Below, one piece after another: positions 52,920 through 60,600 of a DNA stretch of 64,000 bases; positions within the stretch are counted from its first letter, which is position 1, and each line of letters begins with the position of its first letter. This stretch comes from Planctomycetales bacterium ZRK34 (lineage in GTDB: Bacteria; Planctomycetota; Phycisphaerae; Phycisphaerales; Zrk34). The stretch is taken from the NCBI GenBank assembly GCA_014873095.1, contig CP050848.1, forward strand, positions 5,577,850 to 5,641,849. The letters are read 5' to 3'. Under the pieces are notes generated by a model, which saw only the letters and a list, made by a program, of their open reading frames with translations, made no database searches and was not told the origin of the DNA. The translations under genes and the position numbers were made by a program.

Positions 52920-54239
52920 TCACATCCCCTTCGCCTCCAGCGCCTCGATCGCCATGTCATATCGCCGTTGTACATCGTCCATGTCGCGCGGTTCGGTGAT
53001 GGTCTGCTCGGCGCCGTCGCGGATCATATCCGCCTGCCGTTTTAGAGGCGCGCGATGGCAGCGTTTGCATGCCCCGACACCCAGCATGCCGATCGCTTCC
53101 AGCAGGCGGATCGTCACGGCGACATTGCCCCGGCCGGCCTGCCGGATCTGGTTGAATGAGGCGTCGACCAGACCGGTGAGGCCCGTGTCGGTCGTGACCA
53201 GTCGCAGGGCGCCTTTGGGATCGCGCCGCCCGGAGCCCGGCATGTGGCGACGCATCACGTGAGCAATCGCCTCGGCGAGTCGATCGATGCAGCGGCAAGC
53301 GGTCGTCGGGTCATTAATGCCCGGCGACAACGCCCGCACCGCCATCTCCACCAGTTGGTTGATGCCGAACTCGACATCCTGCGTATGGGTGCGGACCGAT
53401 CCGATGGCCATCAGCTCGCGCATGCGCCCGACGATCGCCTCGGTGCACTTTTCGCTCGGATACACATGAAACACCGGCGTGTGCGGCAGGGTGAACTGCC
53501 CGGGGCTCACATTGGCGCGGAGGATCAGCGACTCGGCCTCGGCCAGCTCGATCATGGCGTCGTAATCGATCGTCTGCACATACCCCGATCGCAGCGCCTG
53601 TACGAAGGCGGCATGCGTGTCGAAGTCATCCGGCAACGCCGCGTCGACCTGCTCGGCGGGCATCTCGCAGACATGCGGATGTTCACGGTACAGCCGGCGG
53701 ATGGTGTGGTCGATGTCGCTGCCGATCGCGGCGATGACGTTGTCGGCCTGAATCAGCTCAGCCGTATGATGAATAAAGTAGATCAACACGCCCAGCGACC
53801 CGAGTCCCATCGCCCAGGCCACCAGCACCGAAACCACCGGAATGAAATTACCCGACGCGATCTCCAGGACCAGCAGATTCCCGAAGAAAGTGCCGAAGAA
53901 CACGCCGAGCACGATCTGGTTGCCTCGGTCGCGCATGAAGCTGCGGATGATGCGCGGCCCAAGCTGCTGCGAAGCCAGCGAAAGCGTCACGATCGTGATC
54001 GAAAACGAAACGCCCGCCACCGTGATCATCGATCCGGCGATCGTCGCCAGCGTCTGACGGATGCCGTCGCCATCCTTGACTGCGATCCACGACAGCGCCT
54101 GCTGCAGCGGCTGACGATAAGCCACATCGATCGCGAAGGTGATCAGAAGCACCGCCGCCGTGGCCAGCACCATGATCGTCGGCACAAACCAGTAGCTGGT
54201 CCGCACCATGTCCCAGTAACGCAGAAGACGTAGCTGCAT
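52920..54239 (-). CDS. DUF2254-family membrane protein
   Basis: A 439-residue inner-membrane protein starting MQLRLLRYWDMVRTSYWFVPTI. Four hydrophobic helices lie in the first ~170 residues (IMVLATAAVLLITFAI; AGSMITVAGVSFSITIVTL; QIVLGVFFGTFFGNLLVL; VSVLVAWAMGLGSLGVLIYFI), and the region FSITIVTLSLASQQLGPRIIRSFMRDRG is the family hallmark. The rest is cytoplasmic and includes VEFGINQLVEMAVRALSPGINDPTTA. The family has no established function. An ATG at 54257 could add six residues. Confidence 0.88.
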   Translation of the reverse strand: MQLRLLRYWDMVRTSYWFVPTIMVLATAAVLLITFAIDVAYRQPLQQALSWIAVKDGDGIRQTLATIAGSMITVAGVSFSITIVTLSLASQQLGPRIIRSFMRDRGNQIVLGVFFGTFFGNLLVLEIASGNFIPVVSVLVAWAMGLGSLGVLIYFIHHTAELIQADNVIAAIGSDIDHTIRRLYREHPHVCEMPAEQVDAALPDDFDTHAAFVQALRSGYVQTIDYDAMIELAEAESLILRANVSPGQFTLPHTPVFHVYPSEKCTEAIVGRMRELMAIGSVRTHTQDVEFGINQLVEMAVRALSPGINDPTTACRCIDRLAEAIAHVMRRHMPGSGRRDPKGALRLVTTDTGLTGLVDASFNQIRQAGRGNVAVTIRLLEAIGMLGVGACKRCHRAPLKRQADMIRDGAEQTITEPRDMDDVQRRYDMAIEALEAKGM

Positions 54240-54277
54240 GCGTTGAGTATACCCCAACGGGAAGATCGAAATATCGG

Positions 54278-54307
54278 TTGCCCCGCCGGACCCGCAAGGG
54301 GTATAAT
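54278..54307 (+). promoter_or_regulatory. Sigma70-like promoter of purA
   Basis: TTGCCC (54278-54283) and a perfect TATAAT (54302-54307) separated by 18 bases. The start point would be near 54314. Confidence 0.7.
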
Positions 54308-54313
54308 GGCCGG

Positions 54314-54442
54314 TTGTTGATTTCCGCGGCGAGCCTTTCTCACGGGTATTGTGAGATGCGGATCTCCCCCTGAATCGGGCAGACGCTCGATGGGGAAAAA
54401 GGCAAAGCTCGCCCTCACGGCTTACCCGGTGAGGGTTTTTTC
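54314..54442 (+). promoter_or_regulatory. Structured purA leader with three-way junction and overlapping terminator (candidate riboswitch or attenuator)
   Basis: The ~129-base leader folds by eye into P1 GGCGAGC (54328-54334) with GCTCGCC (54407-54413), P2 TCTCAC (54338-54343) with GTGAGA (54351-54356), and P3 TCCCC (54365-54369) with GGGGA (54392-54396), extended by CGGGC/GCTCG (54376-54389). A terminator follows: CCCTCAC (54412-54418) with GTGAGGG (54429-54435) and six T (54436-54441). Its 5' arm shares two bases with P1. The only Shine-Dalgarno-like GAGG (54431-54434) is in its 3' arm. Only two bases separate the last T from the ATG. No known riboswitch class was recognised. Confidence 0.6.
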
Positions 54443-55801
54443 ATGGCTACACAAATCGAGAACGCAACCGTGCAATCATCGCAACCGGGCCTCGGCGCCC
54501 ACGGTGCTGTCGTTGGCCTGCAATGGGGCGACGAGGGCAAGGGCAAAATCGTCGACGTGCTCTGCGAGCAGTACGACGTGATCGTCCGCTACAACGGCGG
54601 GGCCAACGCCGGCCACACCGTCATCATCGGCGATCAGAAATACGCCCTGCATCTGCTGCCGTCGGGCATCCTCTCGCCCGGTAAGCTCAGCGTCATCGGC
54701 AACGGCGTCGTGATCGATCCGGCCAAGCTGCTGGAAGAGATCGACGGCCTGGCCACACGCGGCGTCGAGGTCGGCGACAACCTCCGCATCTCCGACCGCG
54801 CCCACCTGGTGATGCCGTATCACAAGCTGCAGGACGCCCTGATGGAAGCAGCGCTGTCGGCCGCCCGCGGTGACGGCAAAAAGATCGGCACGACCGGCCG
54901 CGGCATCGGGCCCGCCTATGCCGACAAGGCGTCGCGCTCCACGGCTTTCCGTGTCGGCGAACTCTACGACGCCGATCACTTCCGCGAAAAGATGGCCTAC
55001 GTGGCGACGATCAAAAACGCCATGCTCAAGGCGCTGGCCCAGGTGGCCGGGGCGGAGTTCGAACCGATCAACCCCGACCAGCTCGCCGAGCAGTATCTTG
55101 AGTTCGGGCAGATTCTCCAGCCGCATGTCTGCGACACGACGAAGCTGCTGCACGACCAGATGGCCGCCGGCAAGCACCTGCTCTTCGAAGGCGCCAACGC
55201 CTGCATGCTCGACATCGACCACGGCACGTATCCGTTCGTCACGTCCAGCAACTGCTCGTCGCTGGGGATCTACCCCGGCTCGGGTGTGCCCGGCGGACGG
55301 ATCGGACGACTCGTCGGCATCGTCAAGGCGTACACCACGCGCGTCGGCGGCGGGCCCTTCCCGACCGAGCTTGACGACGCCGTCGGCCAGAAGATGCGCG
55401 ACCAGGGTCACGAATACGGCACCACGACCGGCCGGCCGCGCCGCTGCGGGTGGCAGGACCTGATGGTGCTCAACTACTCGGCGCAGATCTGCGGGGCGAC
55501 CGAACTGGCGATTATGAAGCTCGATGTGCTGGCGGGGCTCGACACGCTGCGCCTGTGCACCGGCTACGAAGTCGACGGCAAAAAGCTCGACTGCTTCCCG
55601 GCCGACGCCTCCGTGCTCGAGCGCGTCACCCCGGTCTACGAAGACATGGAAGGCTTCGGCGAGGATGTCACCAAATGTCGCAGCTTCGGCGAACTTCCCG
55701 CTGCGGCGCAGCGTTATATCGAACGCATCGAGGCCTTCGCCGGCGTGCCCGTGAGCACCATCAGCGTCGGTCCCGAACGCACACAGACGCTGAATCGATA
55801 A
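54443..55801 (+). CDS. purA: Adenylosuccinate synthase
   Basis: A 452-residue GTP-dependent enzyme joining IMP and aspartate, the first committed step to AMP. The signature QWGDEGKGKIVD is near residues 29-40 with the catalytic Asp, followed by NGGANAGHTV. GTTGRGIGPAYADKASR and VGGGPFPTELDD, and near the C-terminus YEDMEGFGEDVTKCRSF, are all conserved. The first 20 residues (ATQIENATVQSSQPGLG) are an extra N-terminal stretch. It is preceded by its own promoter and a structured leader. uppS begins ten bases after its stop, so the two are probably co-transcribed. Confidence 0.97.
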   Translation: MATQIENATVQSSQPGLGAHGAVVGLQWGDEGKGKIVDVLCEQYDVIVRYNGGANAGHTVIIGDQKYALHLLPSGILSPGKLSVIGNGVVIDPAKLLEEIDGLATRGVEVGDNLRISDRAHLVMPYHKLQDALMEAALSAARGDGKKIGTTGRGIGPAYADKASRSTAFRVGELYDADHFREKMAYVATIKNAMLKALAQVAGAEFEPINPDQLAEQYLEFGQILQPHVCDTTKLLHDQMAAGKHLLFEGANACMLDIDHGTYPFVTSSNCSSLGIYPGSGVPGGRIGRLVGIVKAYTTRVGGGPFPTELDDAVGQKMRDQGHEYGTTTGRPRRCGWQDLMVLNYSAQICGATELAIMKLDVLAGLDTLRLCTGYEVDGKKLDCFPADASVLERVTPVYEDMEGFGEDVTKCRSFGELPAAAQRYIERIEAFAGVPVSTISVGPERTQTLNR

Positions 55802-55811
55802 CCCCCGGAAG

Positions 55812-56564
55812 ATGACCACACCCAACGCCACATCCCCCGCCCCACTGCCCGACGGACTTTCCGCCGAACTGTTGCCGCGTCACATCGCGATCATCATGGA
55901 CGGCAACGGTCGCTGGGCCAAAGCGCAGAACAAGCCGCGCATGTTCGGTCACGAACGCGGGGCGCTGACGACTCAGCGCATCGTCGCCGAGTCGGCACGC
56001 CTCGGCATCGGGTACCTGACGCTGTACTCGTTCAGCATCGAGAATTGGAAGCGTCCCCCGGAAGAGGTCGACTTCCTCATGGAGTTGTGTCGCCAGCGGC
56101 TTGAAGCAGAACTGCCGATGATGATGGACAACAACGTGCGGTTCGTTCACGTCGGCCGGCGCGAGGGGCTTTCGCAGGCCGTGCTCGACGACCTGGATCG
56201 CACCATCGAGCTGACGTCGAAGAACACCGGCCTGACGCTGGCGCTGGCATGGAACTACGGTTCGCGCGCCGAGATCACCGCGGGCATCCGCCGCATTGCT
56301 GAGCAGGTCAAGGCCGGCGAGTTGGCGGTGGACGACATCACCGATCAAACCCTCAGCGACCACCTGCTGACCGCGGGCCTGCCCGACCCCGACCTGCTGA
56401 TCCGCACGGCCGGCGAGATGCGGCTGAGTAATTTTCTGCTGTGGCAGATCAGCTACGCCGAGCTGTGGGTCACCGATGTCCTCTGGCCGCAGTTCACCGC
56501 CGAGCACCTTCACGGCGCCCTGCGCGACTACGCCGGCCGCCACCGCCGCTACGGCGGGCTGTGA
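55812..56564 (+). CDS. uppS: Undecaprenyl diphosphate synthase (isoprenyl transferase)
   Basis: A 250-residue cis-prenyltransferase that makes undecaprenyl diphosphate, the lipid carrier for cell-wall polymers. The conserved block IAIIMDGNGRWAKAQN includes the catalytic Asp. GHERGALTTQRIV, LYSFSIENWKRPPEEVDFLM and the C-terminal DLLIRTAGEMRLSNFLLWQISYAE are diagnostic; one difference is E-M-R-L-S in place of the common E-x-R-[IL]-S, which is within the norm. It is downstream of purA and upstream of cdsA; uppS-cdsA linkage is common in bacteria, but here they are split by a small inserted gene. Confidence 0.96.
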   Translation: MTTPNATSPAPLPDGLSAELLPRHIAIIMDGNGRWAKAQNKPRMFGHERGALTTQRIVAESARLGIGYLTLYSFSIENWKRPPEEVDFLMELCRQRLEAELPMMMDNNVRFVHVGRREGLSQAVLDDLDRTIELTSKNTGLTLALAWNYGSRAEITAGIRRIAEQVKAGELAVDDITDQTLSDHLLTAGLPDPDLLIRTAGEMRLSNFLLWQISYAELWVTDVLWPQFTAEHLHGALRDYAGRHRRYGGL

Positions 56565-56570
56565 GATTCA

Positions 56571-56603
56571 AGAGTTTAAAGTTCAAAGTTCAAAGTTTTG
56601 AGG
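56571..56603. repeat. Left AT-rich boundary repeat of the IVP cassette
   Basis: AGAGTTTAAAGTTCAAAGTT... contains near-tandem TT(C/T)AAAG units just after uppS. An imperfect inverted counterpart lies at 57042-57078, on the other side of the four-helix-bundle gene. Confidence 0.6.
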
Positions 56604-56636
56604 TTGTCCGCGGGTCCACATTTCGGGAGTGCTCTG

Positions 56637-57023
56637 ATGCGATTCGACCGTTTTGAAGACATTCGGGCGTGGCAGTTGTCGCGCGAGTTGACAAAAGCTG
56701 TATACGAGATCACAGATCGACCTCCAGCGGCCCAAGACTATCGTTTCCGCTCACAAATCACCGCCGCCGCAGTGTCGATCATGTCCAACATTGCTGAAGG
56801 ATTCGAACGCGGCGGCAATCCGGAATTTATTCAGTTTCTGTGGATCGCCAAGGGTTCGGCCGGTGAGGTTCGTTCGCTACTGTACGTTGCGATGGATCGT
56901 CAGTACATTACTACGGATGTCTTCAACGAACTATACGCCCAGACCGTCGAAATTGGCCGCATGATTATGGGATTGATCCGATACCTGGAACAGTCCCCCA
57001 TCAAAGGCAGACGTTACAAATAG
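56637..57023 (+). CDS. Four-helix-bundle protein (S23 / 23S rRNA intervening-sequence-protein family)
   Basis: A 128-residue protein starting MRFDRFEDIRAWQLSRELTKAVY, with CGGGAG upstream. The family pattern is clear: FRSQITAAAVSIMSNIAEGFERGGNPEFIQFL in the middle and SAGEVRSLLYVAMD later. Such proteins form pentameric four-helix bundles and were first found encoded in rRNA intervening sequences; the function is unknown. It is inserted between uppS and cdsA, which are usually adjacent, and is bracketed by imperfect AT-rich inverted repeats (56571-56603, 57042-57078). The flanks and their base use differ from neighbours, suggesting a mobile cassette. Confidence 0.85.
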   Translation: MRFDRFEDIRAWQLSRELTKAVYEITDRPPAAQDYRFRSQITAAAVSIMSNIAEGFERGGNPEFIQFLWIAKGSAGEVRSLLYVAMDRQYITTDVFNELYAQTVEIGRMIMGLIRYLEQSPIKGRRYK

Positions 57024-57041
57024 TCTGACGTTGTCCCGATG

Positions 57042-57078
57042 CCTCCCTTTAAACTTTAAACCTTAAACTCAGAACTCT
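57042..57078. repeat. Right AT-rich boundary repeat of the IVP cassette
   Basis: CCTCCCTTTAAACTTTAAAC... is, on the opposite strand, AGAGTTCTGAGTTTAAGGTT..., resembling the left repeat at 56571-56603 in start (AGAGTT), repeat unit and end (AGG). It lies just before cdsA. Confidence 0.6.
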
Positions 57079-57084
57079 CTGCTC

Positions 57085-57909
57085 ATGCTCAAACACCGGT
57101 TGATCTTCGGCACCTTTCTGATCATCGCGGCGCTCGGGCTGTTCTGGGCGGAGGATCACTTCCAACAGGACGGCCGCATCATCGCCATCGCCCTGCTGGG
57201 AATCGTTCCGCTGGCGATGATCGAACTGGCGGGCATCTTCCGGGCCAAGTCAATCACGGTCAGTCCGGCCTTGATGACGCTGGCGGCGCTGGCAACCGCG
57301 GCGGCGGTTTTTCTCGGTCGCTCGGCGAACCTCGTCGGCCTCATGCTGACGTTGACCTTCATCGCGGCGATGGCGTGGCATTGTCGTCATAAGACCACGC
57401 AGGGCGCCCTGGGCGCGACGGCGGCGACGGTCTTTGGGGCGGTGTACCTGGGCGTGTTCAGCGCGTTTTACCTGCTGATCACGCGCGAGCACACCTGCTG
57501 GGTCGCGCTGGCCGTGGTGCTGATCACGAAGATGGGCGACACCGGGGCGTTTTTCACCGGTCACGCCATCGGCAAGCACAAGCTGATACCGTGGCTGAGC
57601 CCGGGCAAGACATGGGAGGGCCTCGCCGGCGCGGTGGTCTGGTGTACGGGTTTTGCCGTGGGCTTTGCCTATCTGGGCCGACTGACCAATGAACCGGGCA
57701 ACCATTTTTCACTCGCCGCCGCGGCGGGGCTCGGGGCGGTCTTGGCGATCGTCGGGCATGCCGGCGACCTGTCGGTCAGCGTGATGAAGCGAGATGCGGG
57801 GGTCAAAGATTCCGGCCGCTCGATGCCCGGCTTCGGGGGGATGCTGGATGTGATGGATTCGCCGCTGCTGGTCGGGCCGATCGCGTATTGGTTGTTGCAC
57901 GTGATGTAA
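57085..57909 (+). CDS. cdsA: Phosphatidate cytidylyltransferase
   Basis: A 274-residue polytopic membrane enzyme that makes CDP-diacylglycerol from CTP and phosphatidate. About eight hydrophobic segments are visible. The C-terminal signature is SVMKRDAGVKDSGRSMPGFGGMLDVMDS. Relative to the family pattern (KR...KD...PGHGG..DR.DS), His is Phe and Arg is Val, while both KR-KD and the catalytic Asp residues are kept. GKTWEGLAGAVV is also conserved. It follows the inserted four-helix-bundle gene; no ribosome site is obvious before the ATG. Confidence 0.93.
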   Translation: MLKHRLIFGTFLIIAALGLFWAEDHFQQDGRIIAIALLGIVPLAMIELAGIFRAKSITVSPALMTLAALATAAAVFLGRSANLVGLMLTLTFIAAMAWHCRHKTTQGALGATAATVFGAVYLGVFSAFYLLITREHTCWVALAVVLITKMGDTGAFFTGHAIGKHKLIPWLSPGKTWEGLAGAVVWCTGFAVGFAYLGRLTNEPGNHFSLAAAAGLGAVLAIVGHAGDLSVSVMKRDAGVKDSGRSMPGFGGMLDVMDSPLLVGPIAYWLLHVM

Positions 57910-57916
57910 CGCAACC

Positions 57917-57985
57917 GTTTAGCCGGCGGGCTTGCCCGCCGCTTGAGGCGTTGATGAACACGGCGGGTCAGCCCGCCGGCTAAAC
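57917..57985. repeat. Intergenic palindromic repeat, family A (copy 2)
   Basis: The left arm (57917-57942) is identical over 26 bases to the left arm at 51831. The right arm (57960-57985) has three mismatches to perfect pairing. The loop is 17 bases and unrelated to the first copy, so the stem is conserved while the loop is free. It is eight bases after cdsA and 14 bases before the GH97 start. Confidence 0.8.
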
Positions 57986-57999
57986 ATGGAACACTAAAT

Positions 58000-59952
58000 A
58001 TGAAAATCACACTACATTTGTTTGCGACGCTCTTGATCACCATCACCCTCGCATGCCAGGCGACGGCCGCTGAACCCGTCCAGGTGACTTCACCCGACGG
58101 CAAGCTCACGCTGACTTTCACACTCGACCGGGGCGCGGCGACGTACCGCGTTTCGGCCGGCGACCGCGTGATCCTCGCCGACTCGGCGATGGACCTCGTG
58201 CTCAAGGACGGCGCCCATCTCGGCCGCGATCTGAAACTCGTCGATGTCACAACCAGTCGGCATGATGCCACCTGGCAGCCCGTGTATGGCGAGCGCTCCA
58301 CCATCGTCGATCGCTACAACCAGACGATCATCAAACTGCAGCGCACCAGCGCCCCGGTGATCGCCATGAACGTGATCGTGCGCGCGTACGACCAGGGCGT
58401 TGCTTTCAGCTACGACATTCCGCAGCAGCCGGCTGCGTCCGATCTGCACATCGCTTCGGAAAACACCACCTTCGCTTTCGCCGCGGACCACCCCGCCTGG
58501 GCGGTGTACAGCGCGCAGGGTAAATACAGCCGGGTTCCGATCAGCAAGATCAAAAACGGTTGCGAGCGCCCGCTGGTCGTTCAGATCGCCGGTGACTGTT
58601 ACACCGCGCTGGCTGAGGCGGAACTCGTCAGCTATGCACGGATGAAACTCGGGCCGGTCAAAGACAACCCGCACACGCTGGTCAGTCAGCTTTCCAGCGA
58701 GGTCAAGTCGCCGCTGCCGCTGACCACGCCGTGGCGCGTCGTCATGGTTGCCAAGTCGCCCGGCGAGTTGCTTGAAAACAACGACCTGATACTGAACCTG
58801 AATGATCCCTGCGCGATCAAGGACACCAGTTGGATCAAACCCGGCAAGGTGCTGCGTGAAACCACGCTGACGACCGACGGCGCCAAACGCGCCATCGACT
58901 ACCTCGCCAAACACAACATGCAATACGTCGAATTCGACGCCGGGTGGTACGGCCATGAATACGACGACGCCTCCGACGCCACGACCGTCACGCTCGACCC
59001 CAAGCGATCCAAAGGTCCGTTCGACCTGCAGGGCATCACCGCCTACGCCAAGCAGAAAGGCATCGGCGTGATCGTTTACGTGAACCGCCGCGCGTTGGAA
59101 AAACAGCTCGACGTGATTCTCCCGCTGTACAAGCAATGGGGCATCGCCGGCGTCAAGTACGGGTTCGTCAACGTCGGCCCGCAGCAGTGGACCGCCTGGC
59201 TGCACGATGCGGTCCGCAAGGCGGCCGATCATCAGTTGATGGTCGACATTCACGATGAGTATCGCCCCACCGGGTACAGCCGCACGTATCCGAACCTGAT
59301 GACGCAGGAAGGCATCGGCGGCGACGAAACTTCGCCGACTTCCGATCAGACGCTCACGCTGCTGTTCACCCGCTACCTCGCCGGGGCGGCGGACAACACG
59401 ATCTGCTACTTCAACTCGCGCGTGGTGAAAAACGCCAATCACCCGTTCCAACTCGCCAAGGCGGTGTGCCTGTACAGTCCGTGGCAGTTTTTGTACTGGT
59501 ACGATCGCGTGGTGCCTGATCCCGCCAAGGCCGGCGACAGCATGAACGGCGCGATCGGCAATGAACCGGAACTCGAATTTTACGATGCCGTGCCGACGGT
59601 GTGGGACGACTCGCGCGTGCTCGACGGCGCGATCGGTCAGCATGCCGTGATGGCCCGCCGCAGCGGCGACGCGTGGTTTATCGGCGCGATGAACGCCGGT
59701 GATCCATACACCTTCGACGTCAAACTCGACATGCTCAAACCCGGCGTGCGGTACACCGCGAAGATTTACAGCTACGACCCGAAAGTCGACACACGCACCC
59801 ACGTGCGCATCGACACGCGGCAAGTCACATCCACCGACACCATCCCCGTGCGTCTGGCGACCAACGACGGACTGGCCGTGCACATCTATCCCGCCAAGGC
59901 CAGCACGGGCGACGCCGCCAAACGCCCACGTGTCCAGTTGACCGCGAAGTGA
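58000..59952 (+). CDS. Exported glycoside hydrolase family 97 protein
   Basis: A 650-residue exported enzyme with signal peptide MKITLHLFATLLITITLACQATAA-EP. The N-terminal beta-sandwich (residues ~28-260) starts VTSPDGKLTLTFTLDRGAATYRVSAGDRVIL, standard for GH97. The (beta/alpha)8 barrel (~280-540) has YVEFDAGWYGHEYDD and GIAGVKYGFVNVGPQQWT, then MVDIHDEYRPTGYSRTYPNLMTQEGIGGDE. The Gly in VKYGF occupies the site where retaining members have a nucleophilic Asp, so the inverting subgroup (alpha-glucosidase type) is more likely. A C-terminal beta domain closes the protein. Substrate specificity is inferred only. Confidence 0.88.
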   Translation: MKITLHLFATLLITITLACQATAAEPVQVTSPDGKLTLTFTLDRGAATYRVSAGDRVILADSAMDLVLKDGAHLGRDLKLVDVTTSRHDATWQPVYGERSTIVDRYNQTIIKLQRTSAPVIAMNVIVRAYDQGVAFSYDIPQQPAASDLHIASENTTFAFAADHPAWAVYSAQGKYSRVPISKIKNGCERPLVVQIAGDCYTALAEAELVSYARMKLGPVKDNPHTLVSQLSSEVKSPLPLTTPWRVVMVAKSPGELLENNDLILNLNDPCAIKDTSWIKPGKVLRETTLTTDGAKRAIDYLAKHNMQYVEFDAGWYGHEYDDASDATTVTLDPKRSKGPFDLQGITAYAKQKGIGVIVYVNRRALEKQLDVILPLYKQWGIAGVKYGFVNVGPQQWTAWLHDAVRKAADHQLMVDIHDEYRPTGYSRTYPNLMTQEGIGGDETSPTSDQTLTLLFTRYLAGAADNTICYFNSRVVKNANHPFQLAKAVCLYSPWQFLYWYDRVVPDPAKAGDSMNGAIGNEPELEFYDAVPTVWDDSRVLDGAIGQHAVMARRSGDAWFIGAMNAGDPYTFDVKLDMLKPGVRYTAKIYSYDPKVDTRTHVRIDTRQVTSTDTIPVRLATNDGLAVHIYPAKASTGDAAKRPRVQLTAK

Positions 59953-59960
59953 CTGCTCAT

Positions 59961-59996
59961 AACAAGGCGAGGGGGGCGCTTCAGTTCCTCCGCCTC
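59961..59996. repeat. Imperfect hairpin after GH97, related to the terminator at 18857
   Basis: AACAAGGCGAGG... and ...CCTCCGCCT (59987-59995) form an imperfect stem. The sequence starts with the same AACAAGGCG as the perfect palindrome at 18857-18890 and keeps its general layout. It may act as a terminator between GH97 and hpt. Confidence 0.4.
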
Positions 59997-60042
59997 GATC
60001 GCCCCGCTTTCGGTTTTTGCCGCGCCGGATTAAACTCTGCCC

Positions 60043-60600
60043 ATGCAGGATCACATCGATCGCGTTCTGATTGATCGCCACACCATCGCCGCCCGGGTGC
60101 GCGAGATGGCCGAGCAGATCGCCGCCGACTTTCGCGCCGCCGAGGGCGGTTGCGATCCCGTGCACATCACCATCGTGCCCATCCTCACCGGCAGCCTGAT
60201 CTTCCTGGCCGACCTGATCCGCCACCTGCCGCTGATGATGCAGATCAAGCTGGTGACCGTCAGCTCGTATCCCGGCAAATCGACCAGCAGCCAGGGCGTC
60301 GAACTCCAGGGCCAACTGCCCGAGGACCTGACCGGTCATCACATTCTGATCGTCGACGACATCCTCGACTCCGGCCGCACGATCAAGTTCGTCACCGACC
60401 TGATCGCCGCCCGCGGGCCGGCCTCCGTGCGAAGCTGCATGCTTCTGCGCAAGCAGATCCCCTCGGCCATCAACACCCACGCCGACTACATCGGCTTCGA
60501 AGTCCCCGATGAATTCGTCGTCGGGTACGGACTGGACTACGATGGGTTTTACCGGAATCTGCCTGAGGTCGTGGTGCTCAAGAAAGAGGTCTTCGCGTGA
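60043..60600 (+). CDS. hpt: Hypoxanthine(-guanine) phosphoribosyltransferase
   Basis: A 185-residue purine salvage enzyme converting hypoxanthine or guanine with PRPP to IMP or GMP. It begins with the substrate-loop region RVREMAEQIAADF, then VPILTGSLIFLADLIRHL. The PRPP motif is HHILIVDDILDSGRTIKFV (two acidic residues, DSGRT), and the base-binding end is FEVPDEFVVGYGLDYDGFYRNLPEV. Length matches bacterial Hpt. Its stop overlaps the GTG start of the PH-domain gene (GTGA). Confidence 0.96.
   Translation: MQDHIDRVLIDRHTIAARVREMAEQIAADFRAAEGGCDPVHITIVPILTGSLIFLADLIRHLPLMMQIKLVTVSSYPGKSTSSQGVELQGQLPEDLTGHHILIVDDILDSGRTIKFVTDLIAARGPASVRSCMLLRKQIPSAINTHADYIGFEVPDEFVVGYGLDYDGFYRNLPEVVVLKKEVFA

Noticed and set aside
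52619..52975. Minus-strand ORF with a run of alternating Lys-His residues
   Set aside because: The His-Lys run is just the TTGTGC array translated in one frame; the ORF overlaps the end of rpsD and its terminator.
54314..54442. Known ZTP, c-di-GMP-I or purine riboswitch before purA
   Set aside because: Short partial resemblances (GGCAAAGC, CGGGCAG) occur, but the required conserved cores of these classes are missing.
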